From contig NC_087069.1 of NCBI RefSeq assembly GCF_963678635.1, forward strand, positions 54,356,928 to 54,420,927: DNA of 64,000 nt, read 5' to 3'. The notes under the pieces are model-generated. The model was not told the DNA's origin and did no database searches. It was given only the letters and a program-made list of their open reading frames with translations. This document shows positions 35,662-45,066 of this stretch, piece after piece; position 1 is the first letter of the stretch, and each line of letters starts with the position of its first letter. This DNA comes from Symsagittifera roscoffensis (taxonomy: Eukaryota; Xenacoelomorpha; Acoela; Convolutidae). Both the position numbers and the translations under genes were made by a program.

Positions 35662-37946
35662 TTGTTACTTGTTTAGATTCCGCTTGCAGATTCCGCTTAG
35701 TACATCTCAATCCCGACGATTGTAAAAATGAATTACTTAGACTAAACATCACACGAAATAAAAACTGCGAAAGAAAGTTAGTTAACTTTCAAGTTTTTTC
35801 AGACTCCGTACATCAATCACAACTTGAAAGACACCAAGGACATATAAAATTAGACGACAAATACCCGTATAACGGCGCACACGGACGATTAACCTATGAC
35901 CTACACGATAAACATTGGATACCACACATTGGTATAAATAATCCATCAAACTGCAAAGCAGACACGAAAAATAAAGGATACCAAGAAATAATGTTTTTCG
36001 ATTGGAAAATACAACTCGAAAAAATACAACTCACACGAGATTTATCAGATAATACAATGATCTATCAAGGAATCCGATTACCTTGTAAAAATGATCAAGG
36101 TTATTGCGATCCTACAACGAGAACACAAGCAACAATTGTTTGGTTCCCCGAAGATACATGTACGACATTTCAAGTAGCAAGAATACACGCTCGTATGATA
36201 AAATTTCACGAAAAGTATTTTATACAATCAATTCCATATGAACAAGTACATCCATCACGAAAACAAAGTACTAATTTTAGAAACATACACAATATAGAAA
36301 ATAATTTGACACGTTTTCAAATATATCAAGAAACAGAACTTGCATGTAAATACAGGAATCCCCTTCACAGAACACAATACTCTGAAATATTAGTTGAATA
36401 CGAAAAAGGATTCGACATGACCACTGGAAAAATAAAAATTGACCCATATGCCACAGGTCATCCTCCAAACGAAGGAACATCATATATACCAGTTAATTTT
36501 GAAAAAAGCAACGGACAACCTGGTGGACATCTAAAACCCTATGACACCAGAAGCACACGCTTACAAGAATTATCACTAATGAATACTACATATTTCGATA
36601 ATATTCACTATGATATTCATTTAGATATGAAACTAGACTATACAATTAGCCGAATTTTTCAAGAAATGTCACTCTCCGAATTAGAAACACTACACCAACT
36701 ATGCGAATTAGAACGAACACAAATATTACAATCACTTGCACTAGCAGTATTAAAAATACCCTATGCAGGATACTTATTATCAGGAAATAGATCAAATTTT
36801 TTAGACTATGAAGGAAACATCTTATGGTTTTATACTTGCACTAAAAAAGTATCACCACTATACGTTTATGAAGACAAACGATGTTATAAAAGAATCCCTA
36901 TCTTTTATAAGAATAAAGTACATTTCGTGGATACACTTTCACGAAGAACCTATTTCTGGGATACCGCAGTCCCATGTGGATCAGAAAATAGCCACAATGT
37001 AGTTCAACTAAATCCTGATGAAAATAAATATTATCTCCTCACTCCATATCCCACATTAATGCAATCACTCAAAAAATTTTCAACAGAAAGCATTCGCGCT
37101 ATTGCTCGAAACCCAAATATAGACTTACAATCAATAGGAATATATTCAAAATCGGATATTCAACATCACATTAGAACACAACAATTCCAAGAATTATTGA
37201 CACAAATGGACACTATACAAAGGCAATCAATTGACCCAAATCTACGCAAACTTGCAGAAACCGCAGGATTTGCCGATATCTACACGCAAGACTATAGCGG
37301 ATATTTTAAAGACATTAAAGATTATATATATCTAAACGGCGAAAAATACCGTCCCCAAGATATATCACCAATTAACATTTTTAGCTTTGTTACACTCAAA
37401 AATGAGATCCTCGATTTTCTAGGATGGCCCTACTACATCTTAGAAAAATTGACTATTTTATACGCAATGTTTAACTTTATTGGATTTCTTTTCTCACTTT
37501 TAAAAGGAATCTACAACACATGTGCTATACACACACAAGTAAACAGACAAGCAAGCGTAGCACGCATACTCTTTGCAGGATTTTTTGGAATTTTTTCTAC
37601 ATCTATAAACAAAATTCTTTTAGACGCACAAATAAAAGAATACAACACAAAAATAGCAACACGACAAAACACATACGACGAAGAACATAACAATGTAGAC
37701 ACAACGCCAACGGCACCACATTTACCACCACTACCACATAACCATCCACTATCCCTAGTCCCACGAAATTTTCGAAATTTAGCAATCACACATAATCCAA
37801 ATTTTCGACTCACCACATCACAAAGTCCCATCCAACATATAATGACACACCAATCACAAGATGATAATACTTATGAACAAATTATTGAACAACCCCATAC
37901 CACCGCTTTTCAGTCTCAAAATAATAATTTTTTTAGCCCACGATGA
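35628..37946 (+). CDS. Envelope-like class III fusion glycoprotein
   Basis: Intact ORF of 772 codons from ATG 35628, the first ATG in frame (the frame is open from 35619). The N-terminal half is cysteine-rich with N-glycosylation sites and contains a GIRLPCKNDQGYCD block. A central helix (LSELETLHQLCELERTQIL, residues about 350-370) is followed by GNRSNF, a CY-RIPIFY segment, VDTLSRRTYFWD and AVPCG. A strongly hydrophobic stretch near residues 604-632 and a second near 644-661 precede a polar, proline-rich tail. The order (Cys-rich ectodomain, central helix, C-terminal membrane segment) and the helix-to-PCG pattern resemble chuvirus-type class III glycoproteins that some BEL/Pao and gypsy elements have captured. 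No signal peptide is visible at the N-terminus, so one may have been supplied by an upstream exon or lost. The stop overlaps the next start as ATGA. Confidence 0.55.
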   Translation: MKIKLRILKRNVVTCLDSACRFRLVHLNPDDCKNELLRLNITRNKNCERKLVNFQVFSDSVHQSQLERHQGHIKLDDKYPYNGAHGRLTYDLHDKHWIPHIGINNPSNCKADTKNKGYQEIMFFDWKIQLEKIQLTRDLSDNTMIYQGIRLPCKNDQGYCDPTTRTQATIVWFPEDTCTTFQVARIHARMIKFHEKYFIQSIPYEQVHPSRKQSTNFRNIHNIENNLTRFQIYQETELACKYRNPLHRTQYSEILVEYEKGFDMTTGKIKIDPYATGHPPNEGTSYIPVNFEKSNGQPGGHLKPYDTRSTRLQELSLMNTTYFDNIHYDIHLDMKLDYTISRIFQEMSLSELETLHQLCELERTQILQSLALAVLKIPYAGYLLSGNRSNFLDYEGNILWFYTCTKKVSPLYVYEDKRCYKRIPIFYKNKVHFVDTLSRRTYFWDTAVPCGSENSHNVVQLNPDENKYYLLTPYPTLMQSLKKFSTESIRAIARNPNIDLQSIGIYSKSDIQHHIRTQQFQELLTQMDTIQRQSIDPNLRKLAETAGFADIYTQDYSGYFKDIKDYIYLNGEKYRPQDISPINIFSFVTLKNEILDFLGWPYYILEKLTILYAMFNFIGFLFSLLKGIYNTCAIHTQVNRQASVARILFAGFFGIFSTSINKILLDAQIKEYNTKIATRQNTYDEEHNNVDTTPTAPHLPPLPHNHPLSLVPRNFRNLAITHNPNFRLTTSQSPIQHIMTHQSQDDNTYEQIIEQPHTTAFQSQNNNFFSPR

Positions 37947-39748
37947 GCCGACAACTTGGATCACTACACCGATCAAATTCCCACCCAACCAATTTTACCT
38001 CTCCAATCCCAATAATACCACTTTTTGCTTTTCCGCCACCCGATTTCCCATCTAGCAATGTAACATCAGGCATGAATTCCGACACTAACTCACATATTTC
38101 AGTTTTATACTCCATCTCACAGCTCAATAACCCGAATATTGAAACCCCCGATGAATTTGCCGACTCAGAACCATCCCCATCCAATAATTTTCATAACTCT
38201 TCAAATTTTTCTCAACCCCCTTTTCAACCCATATTATCCAATAACCCTGACCCAATCACTTCCACACCCTCTTATGCTTCCCAAGTTACCCCAACCTACT
38301 CCTCATACCATTCTGACCAATCATCTCATTCTCCAGACACCCCCCGAATCTCCCCAGAGCTAGATAATTTTATTATCCTCCAACAACAACCCTACCACCT
38401 TAATACCCCAACCATAAACCAAATCTCCTCCACTATAAATTCATCCAACCCCCCTACCCCTACACCCTCTTCAAATTATACTGAATCATTAACACCATCA
38501 TCCACATCCACTATATCTTCACTCAACACTAATAGAGCTTATCGCACTTTTAAAAGAAAATTCCCCAACCATCCTTTCCCAGCAAAACCAGGAACAGCCC
38601 GTGAATACATCAACCACCCCCAGCATACTAACACAAAAGAATTTTTAGCCATCACCTTACCCTCATTCCCACAATACACCTTAAACACCCCTCACGACAC
38701 CAACGAAACACGCAACTTTGTAGATGAATACGTTTTAATGCCCACTCTCTCTTGGACCTCATACTATCATTTCACTAACCCTCTTTGCTTACCTTTATCC
38801 AGCACTCCCATCGATATAGAAAGAAATAAGGACATGCTATATCGACTACCTACACCACTAACCGCTAGACAATTTACTTACGTTGGATATAAAAAATCAC
38901 TAAAAATACACACTGCACCTAGAGCTAATGAATATACACTAGAATACTACGATCACAACATCATCAGAGCTAACCAAGATCAATTCCTAGACGACGATCG
39001 CTTCGCTAATCCACAAATCACCGAGAAATTTTTCATCAAGACACCATATGTATTTACACTAAACATCTTCGACCGTAAATATGACCACATTATTTCAGAA
39101 GCACTAACAGACACACAAGCATACGAAAGTTTTAAAGAACGCTTCCAAATATTTTCACTAACCTTTCATTTCCTTGCACCACACGAAAGAGATTTGCACT
39201 GCTCACACGATATTATGTTGCGCACTAAACAAACCCACACATACAGTTATTATCGTTTCATCCAAAATCACTTTGACCTACACACCCCCTCTAGACAACC
39301 ACACCATCGTTTTCAATTCATTAATTCAAAATACACTTCACCATATTTCCTAAATTTCACATATTGTATTAAAGACACTAACCTCCATGGTATTCTTCGT
39401 AATTATGACCCCATAACCCAAATGTATATCTTCTGTCCCATCATCAAGACCTTCAACGCCGACGAAAACCGACCCTTCCTTATCCCGCACGAGTTTGTAC
39501 AACCTATAGAAATCCCAATATTAGAATTCATCCACAACACTAAATTTAATCACAAATTATATAACTTAATCCAAAACACACCTTATGAGTTTGCAGTTGG
39601 CACTGAAGAACTAACCACCATTAAGGCACTTCAATTGCTTTGGCCACTACTTCAGACTAAAAACATCATCCGCATCTTAGCTAAACTACAAACAACTTCA
39701 GAGCTAATTCACGACATTTTCCCCCACGGTTTTTTCCCCGACGACTAA
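37943..39748 (+). CDS. 601-aa protein of unknown function, second ORF of the env element
   Basis: Intact ORF starting at ATG 37943, which overlaps the TGA of the upstream ORF by one base (ATGA), an arrangement used for termination-reinitiation. Residues 1 to about 200 are low-complexity Pro/Ser/Thr/Asn and surely disordered. From about 200 to 601 the composition is that of a folded, aromatic- and histidine-rich domain, with few glycines and no zinc knuckle, transmembrane helix or catalytic signature that I recognise. Codons are strongly biased to A and C in line with the element. It is not a gag, protease, RT or integrase as far as I can see. Length and intactness argue for selection or recent origin. 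CAGGTAAGT follows immediately after its stop codon. Confidence 0.6.
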   Translation: MSRQLGSLHRSNSHPTNFTSPIPIIPLFAFPPPDFPSSNVTSGMNSDTNSHISVLYSISQLNNPNIETPDEFADSEPSPSNNFHNSSNFSQPPFQPILSNNPDPITSTPSYASQVTPTYSSYHSDQSSHSPDTPRISPELDNFIILQQQPYHLNTPTINQISSTINSSNPPTPTPSSNYTESLTPSSTSTISSLNTNRAYRTFKRKFPNHPFPAKPGTAREYINHPQHTNTKEFLAITLPSFPQYTLNTPHDTNETRNFVDEYVLMPTLSWTSYYHFTNPLCLPLSSTPIDIERNKDMLYRLPTPLTARQFTYVGYKKSLKIHTAPRANEYTLEYYDHNIIRANQDQFLDDDRFANPQITEKFFIKTPYVFTLNIFDRKYDHIISEALTDTQAYESFKERFQIFSLTFHFLAPHERDLHCSHDIMLRTKQTHTYSYYRFIQNHFDLHTPSRQPHHRFQFINSKYTSPYFLNFTYCIKDTNLHGILRNYDPITQMYIFCPIIKTFNADENRPFLIPHEFVQPIEIPILEFIHNTKFNHKLYNLIQNTPYEFAVGTEELTTIKALQLLWPLLQTKNIIRILAKLQTTSELIHDIFPHGFFPDD

Positions 39749-39749
39749 C

Positions 39750-39838
39750 AGGTAAGTATGAATTAAATGAATATTACTAACTAATTATAATATTAAAAAC
39801 TCACCATTCTTTATCCATGTTTTCTTTAGATTTTTAGC
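39750..39838 (+). other. Probable small intron after the second ORF
   Basis: CAG|GTAAGT, a perfect 5' splice consensus, begins two bases after the TAA of the 601-aa ORF. TTTTCTTTAG and TTTTTAG lie 70-80 bases downstream and could be 3' splice sites. The intron would sit wholly in the 3' untranslated part of the transcript. Confidence 0.45.
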
Positions 39839-39839
39839 T

Positions 39840-41772
39840 TTCATCCGACAATCACCTACAAAAACCACAAAAGACAAATAAAAATCGCAAATTTCATCAA
39901 ACAATTTTAAAATTCTATTAATCTCTTACACTTATAAATTTTTAAATTTAATACCAATGCAGTAAATTCATTTATAAAATTTCCCCCACAAGCAGTAAAT
40001 CTAATTATGATGAAAATTTGTAACTTAAAATTCCCCCATACCTAGCAGTAAATTTCCAAATTCTATGTAGTAAATTAATAAAATGCAAATGCAGTACTAA
40101 CCTTTTTATAATCTCATTCATTCGCACAGAAATTCTATCCACACTCGCACAACTCGCCCACGAAGAATTGTTTAAAATAATGAATTTCAGTTTCAAGTTT
40201 TCACACTCAACAACTCTAACATAAAATAACATGTTTCAAACTTTCCTTTAACCCGGTTGGAAAGGAATCATATACTAAACAAAACTAACCAACGCAGCTT
40301 ACTAAATACCACAAATCATAGAATAACAGCATGACTAAGAAAAGGAAACCAACGGTACCCAAACCGGATTAACCCAGTTTAAAACTGGATAATTTATTCT
40401 TTTGAAGACTATTATAAAGTCTCAGAAAGAAATAATAAAACACAAAAAAGTCGAAAGACAAACCCATACCACAAACAATTTGATTTTTGGAAAAAGGACA
40501 TAACCAACAAGACATAAGAAAGACCACAACAAACCCAACATAAAACGTTGTCACATAACAGGACCCCTCACAAAAACCGCATGAAATCATACTCCCACCC
40601 CTGGCCTAACCCACCAGGAAGGACGTCCTGAGCATGCTCTATAGCCGGCCTAACCCACCGCGCTACATCCACGCTTTGTGACCACACTCCTATTTTTAAT
40701 AAGAGCTACTCAAGGGTGAGTAACTCTTCAAAATAACTAAACTAAAACAAAAAGCTTTTGTGAAAACAACTAACTAAAATCATAATTAAAAAACATTAAA
40801 CTAATAAAAGTTTTATAAAATATAAATTATATGATGCAATACATAGATCAGAATACAACACCAAGGACGAACATCAAAAGACAAAACGACCCCACCACAC
40901 TCGAGAGAGAATGACCAACTACAATCAATATGCCGCTCACAATCACAACTCAAAGGATTTAGAGTACGACTTAACCTCGCAGAAAAGGACTTCATTGAAC
41001 TAGACCAATGACCACCTCGATGATTCAAGTGTATGTACAGATCCGAGTAACCAGGCATCCCCTCCACGCACAATCTCCACGCCATTCCCAAGCTAGATCA
41101 GACACAAAAGAAGTTCTCCCCGAAGAACAGAAAAACCTGACATAGCCAACCATTCTGAAATCAGAATTGATTTTGTTGCAGAGACTCAGTCGTTGTCACA
41201 AGAAGAACACCACGTCTTATGTCCCTAACTCCAGCTTCCTGGAACTTCTTTAACAAAGAAGAAGCGGAAGAAAATTATGATGTTCGCCAAATACCAACGT
41301 CCATCATCCATCCTTCAAATTACAGAAGAACTGTTCTAAAAAACTCTGTAAAACCCGGATGGGTGGAACCTGATCTAAACTATATTTTATGATTGGATAA
41401 ATTAAATGTTTTACCAATGTAAAGTATTTAATATTAACCAATCATGATCCATCTAACTAACAACCCACTTATTTGTAAGTGCTGAAGTTACTTGTAATTT
41501 CAGCACCAGAGAGATTTGAATTTAACTTAGAAATTAGTTGCCCTCTCCCGAGTACTTCAACAGCCGCAATAAACCAGTATACCCTAGATCTATTGAGCCT
41601 AGCAGAGACTAGTTAAACAACCTGAGACTAGATAGTATAAGAGTAAGATTAGGATCGGTATTAGACTAAGAAGTTGCACGAATCTATCCGGCCGAAAATA
41701 AGATAGCGTGACGAGCAGACGGTGTACCCTATCCGAAATTACTCTATGAGTTATACACTCCAGTCCTAACTC
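39840..41772 (+). other. Non-coding 3' region of the env element
   Basis: About 1.9 kb without a supported ORF. Contains GCAGTAAAT several times between 39958 and 40100, and GGCCTAACCCACC twice (about 40604 and 40647). A purine run lies at about 41255-41275, followed directly by TGATGTTCGCC, which could mark an LTR start. An imperfect inverted repeat spans 41388-41450 (ATGATTGG with CCAATCAT), a hairpin lies at about 41477-41507 (GTGCTGAA/TTCAGCAC), and AATAAA is at about 41567. It may be U3-like. Confidence 0.5.
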
Positions 41773-41961
41773 ACTCAGTTCTCGATTTCGTTGAGTTTGC
41801 TGCTTCAGCAACAGCTTATAGCGATAAATTGTTTGAGCCATTTTTCCGATGAGCGAAATTGCCTTGTTGAAGATTCCGAGACAGATTACTTTTTGGCCTT
41901 GTTGCAGATTTCGCTTAGTTGTTGAACATGAAAATAAAGTTACGAATTTTGAAAAGAAATG
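41773..41961 (+). repeat. Right terminal direct repeat, R-like
   Basis: Matches the left repeat at 188 of 189 positions. AATAAA at 41933-41938 would direct polyadenylation at about its end. Directly after it, GCAAACATGGTTGA occurs twice (41961-41974 and about 41982-41995). There is no poly(A) tail. Confidence 0.75.
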
Positions 41962-41999
41962 CAAACATGGTTGAGTGTTTTGCAAACATGGTTGACAGA

Positions 42000-44630
42000 A
42001 AACATTCAATTTCTTCTTTTTTAAGTGTTATCTATATGGGCAAAAAAATGTCAGAAAAACACGGGCTACTCGAAATTTGCGTCATAAAACTATTAAGGAT
42101 ATTGCATTTATAAAGCAATAAAAAAGACTCGAATATAAATGTCTCGCACAATTATTAGGAAAATATCAAAGTTGTTAAATTAACCAAAATTTTCAAAGAA
42201 ACTAACTTTTTGAATTCAAAAAATAAAACCATGACTTCTTGCCCAGTGCAAACAAAATAAGCAATTGAAATAATTAGGTTGTGTAAGCGTTGTCGAAAAA
42301 ACACGAAAAATGGGAAAATTTGTTATTCAGGAATAGGTTATCACAAAAAAAAATTTGCAGGCAAAAAGTTTTTGTCAAAAGTTTGCCTGAGCACAAAGCT
42401 CCTTTTCCACTGAATAATGATAAACAAAAACTGCCTTTTGATAAAAGAAAACTGCGTTTTTGTGCAATGTACGTTAAGGTGTTGTGTTTTTTGGAGGTAG
42501 TAATTAATTTAACACTTGACATCAAAAATTGGCTCCAAGAATCATTTTACTTAGTTCATACTTGTTTAATGAGTGTCTTTATCAGAGAGGTTACAAAGAC
42601 TCGATTACAGTGACCTTTGAACAACAAAAACTGAGAAAAGGCTATTTTTCGGCATTTACTGAAACTTACTGGATAAGGGGACAACAACATTAGGTGATGA
42701 AGAAAAAGGAAAAAGGTTTAACTACCATGGCGGCGTGGTGGTTGAACGTGCCGTAATCTTTTCGACTGTCACTTACTTTTGTACCATCTTGGCCGGATTT
42801 TCCTCCGCCACACCGCCAATCGGCAAAATCTCTCGTGATGTGAAGTCTTCGAGTACCCATTTCATGAGGTGGTTTCAATTCTTTTCATAGAGGGTTTGTC
42901 AACTGTTAAATTCTGATCCATTTTGTTATGTAAGCTGCATCCTTTGGTCAAATACTTCTGGTGGAAGGCTGCTGATAGTTCATTATACTAGAAAATGATT
43001 TGATGTCAATTGTTCGTCAATTATAGGATACTCGATAACGTTTGTTAAAGGGTCGAGTTCATCAAACCAGTTTTGATAAGAACATGATGGAAAACAGCAA
43101 AACTGAGCTTCCGTGATCCATGAAAGTTGAGAAGTTTTCTCTCGGCCGAGCCAAGTGTTTCCAAGTCCAGTCCAGACAAAAATGAGGCCAAACGTTAGAT
43201 TTGAAAATGGTTGGATATTTATTCGTTGAAGCTTGGTTGAGCAGGCTTCATTATCGACAAGTTTAAGGGCATCTTTTGGCTCTTACGAGGCTCCAAAAAA
43301 CGTGTTTTCGTGAATTGGCTCATAAACCGTTGTTTTTTTCAGCTTTTGTGATATTATCGATATAGAAGGGGTTAAACAATCTACTCCATTTTTGGTAACT
43401 GGGAGAGGATAGTTTTTTGGTGTATGACTTTAGGGGTCATGGTGCCATGATTTTTTTGAGGTTTTCGGCTTTGTATGGTCGACTAGGGAAAGCTGTGATG
43501 AGCGATTGACCAAAGCGATTGAGTTTGTCGTATCTCAATGTCATGCGAGCGCTGCTATGCGATTGGTCAAAGTTTGTCTTGGTAAAGTCGGTCGTTTATC
43601 CGCAATGTTTTTTAAATATCTAATCAAAACATTTGTTTCGGATTACAGGAGATCTCAAGTCTAATAAGACCATTGCGTTTCCAGAAACGATGGGGCTGTT
43701 AACAACATTTCCACTCCACGTCGGCTTGTTTCATCTAGTGCCATGATTAATGTGATTTACATCATGTATATGCGCCAAATGTTGCTTTATTTTGCGTAGC
43801 TTTTTGTTTGGCTTGATTAATTGCAACAAAATTGTTATGTTTTTTTTCGAGGTAAACCAGTCAATTAAAACTTTGTTAGCTTTCCACAAATATATGTTTG
43901 GTTAATTGTTTTTACAAAACGAACTCCGATTCAGGCTGCTTCGATCTTTTACTTAAAAATAATCAGCTGCGTGATTGGAGTTACTTCGCTCTAGCCTATC
44001 ACATTAAAAATAGCAATTAGTTATCAGGCTGATAATTTTATTTAGAAACCACCCATGAGGCATAAATTTGAATGCTCCTCCTTTTGCCAGATTTTTCTTG
44101 GGAAGTTTTTCGTGATGACTGGTTCCAATGGCATAAAAAGGACTAGTAGCTTTTGCAGTTCAATGTGAGTGCTAGCAGCTATCAATGGGTCCCAAAAATT
44201 GTATAAATTCAAGTCTTCCCAATGAATCAAAAACTGACTCCAGCACTCTGAAAAGTTTTTGTTGTGTGCATTCTTAAGCAACCGTTTGAATTATTTTTGG
44301 AGCCTGCAAGAAGAAGTGTCTGTTGTCGTTTTGTAAAGTTGTCATAAAAATCATGTTGTTCGTCGGGTTAATGTTTCAGGACAATCTTTTCTGGATATCC
44401 TTTAGTACTTAAGGATGTTAGATTTAGTTTTGGTTAGTCTGAAGTCGCCGTAAATTAAGGCTGCTTTTGTAGAAAAAGCGGATTCTTTTACGTCGTTGTG
44501 TCATGATGTTCATTGAGGGTAATCCTCCGTTTTAAAATGTGTTTTGACAGGTTCAACAGCTTATGGAAATTTTGCAATGATCTCTTTGGCAGATCTTTGT
44601 AGGCTACAAATTTTGAGATCGTTTTGTTTT
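42000..44630. other. Intergenic, nothing assigned
   Basis: AT-rich DNA with only short frames. The minus strand between about 42690 and 43860 has several protein-like fragments in changing frames, so a decayed coding element is possible, but no family could be recognised. Confidence 0.3.
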
Positions 44631-44639
44631 TTAAGAGGC

Positions 44640-45066
44640 ACCACCGGATTTAGGGAAGGAGGTAGACGCCCTCTTCTCCCCCCTATCAGGGATTCAACCT
44701 GCTGCCGACCCAGAGGGTCCCCCTTTTTAATTTTTGTGATATCCACTTTTGGCTGGCTGACACTAAATTGTTTTTAAAATTGCACTAATTTTGAGAAAGT
44801 AGTGCGCTCCGAAAAATTTTTTGGTCCAAATTTTTCAAATTATATTAATTTTGAGGTAGCGCGCGCCAAAAAAAACGCGATTTTCCCGATCAAAAATTTT
44901 TGCTTTCTGTTTTCGCGTTTTTTTAAAAAAGCTGGAAATTTGGTTAAAATGGGTCCTATGTAAAGATTTGGGGAAGCTTAGAAAATCAATCTGATCGATC
45001 TAATAAATTCTCAACAATATTTTCGAAATATTTTTGAAGCTCCGCACCTTCTCGAGAAAATCCTAG
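44640..45066 (-). repeat. Interspersed repeat, same family as the 48.8-49.15 kb insertion
   Basis: In minus orientation it starts CAGGGGCGGAACTAGG (about 45051-45066). It then contains AAAATCGCGTTTT, GGCGCGCGC, CCTCAAAATTA, GTCAGCCA, GGGGGACCCT and a T-arm-like GGTTGAATCCCTG, and ends near CCGGTGG at about 44643. The blocks GGCGCGCGC, CTCAAAATTA, GTCAGCCA, GGGGGACCCT and GAATCCCTGA recur in the same order at 48940-49125. The two ends, CAGGGGCGG and CACCACCGG read inward, look weakly inverted. Confidence 0.6.

Larger units (their letters stand above)
35473..41961 (+). mobile_element. Env-bearing non-autonomous retroelement with 189-bp terminal direct repeats, no gag-pol
   Basis: The element of about 6.5 kb is bounded by direct repeats 35473-35661 and 41773-41961, which are identical except at 35611/41911 (C/T). 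Between them are two long intact ORFs on the plus strand and about 2 kb of non-coding DNA. No gag, protease, RT or integrase is present. The plus strand is markedly poor in G and rich in A and C compared with both flanks, as is typical of some retroviral genomes. A possible 6-bp target duplication, GCAAAC, is at 35469-35474 and 41961-41966. I see no TGG primer-binding site after the left repeat and no polypurine tract directly before the right repeat; a purine run sits at about 41255-41275. Either a non-autonomous element, or a retrocopied env transcript of an endogenous retrovirus. Confidence 0.7.

Noticed and set aside
36277-37002. Shorter frames on either strand inside the envelope-like ORF
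   Set aside because: Fully contained in the long ORF, with no protein-like features of their own.
37511-37831. 106-codon minus-strand frame opposite the envelope-like ORF
   Set aside because: It is the antisense of an intact 772-codon gene; its Val/Cys/Leu richness is the mirror of the A/C-biased coding strand.
35473-41961. Ordinary complete LTR retrotransposon
   Set aside because: No gag, protease, RT or integrase, no TGG primer-binding site after the left repeat and no polypurine tract directly before the right one; the repeat ends are not TG...CA.
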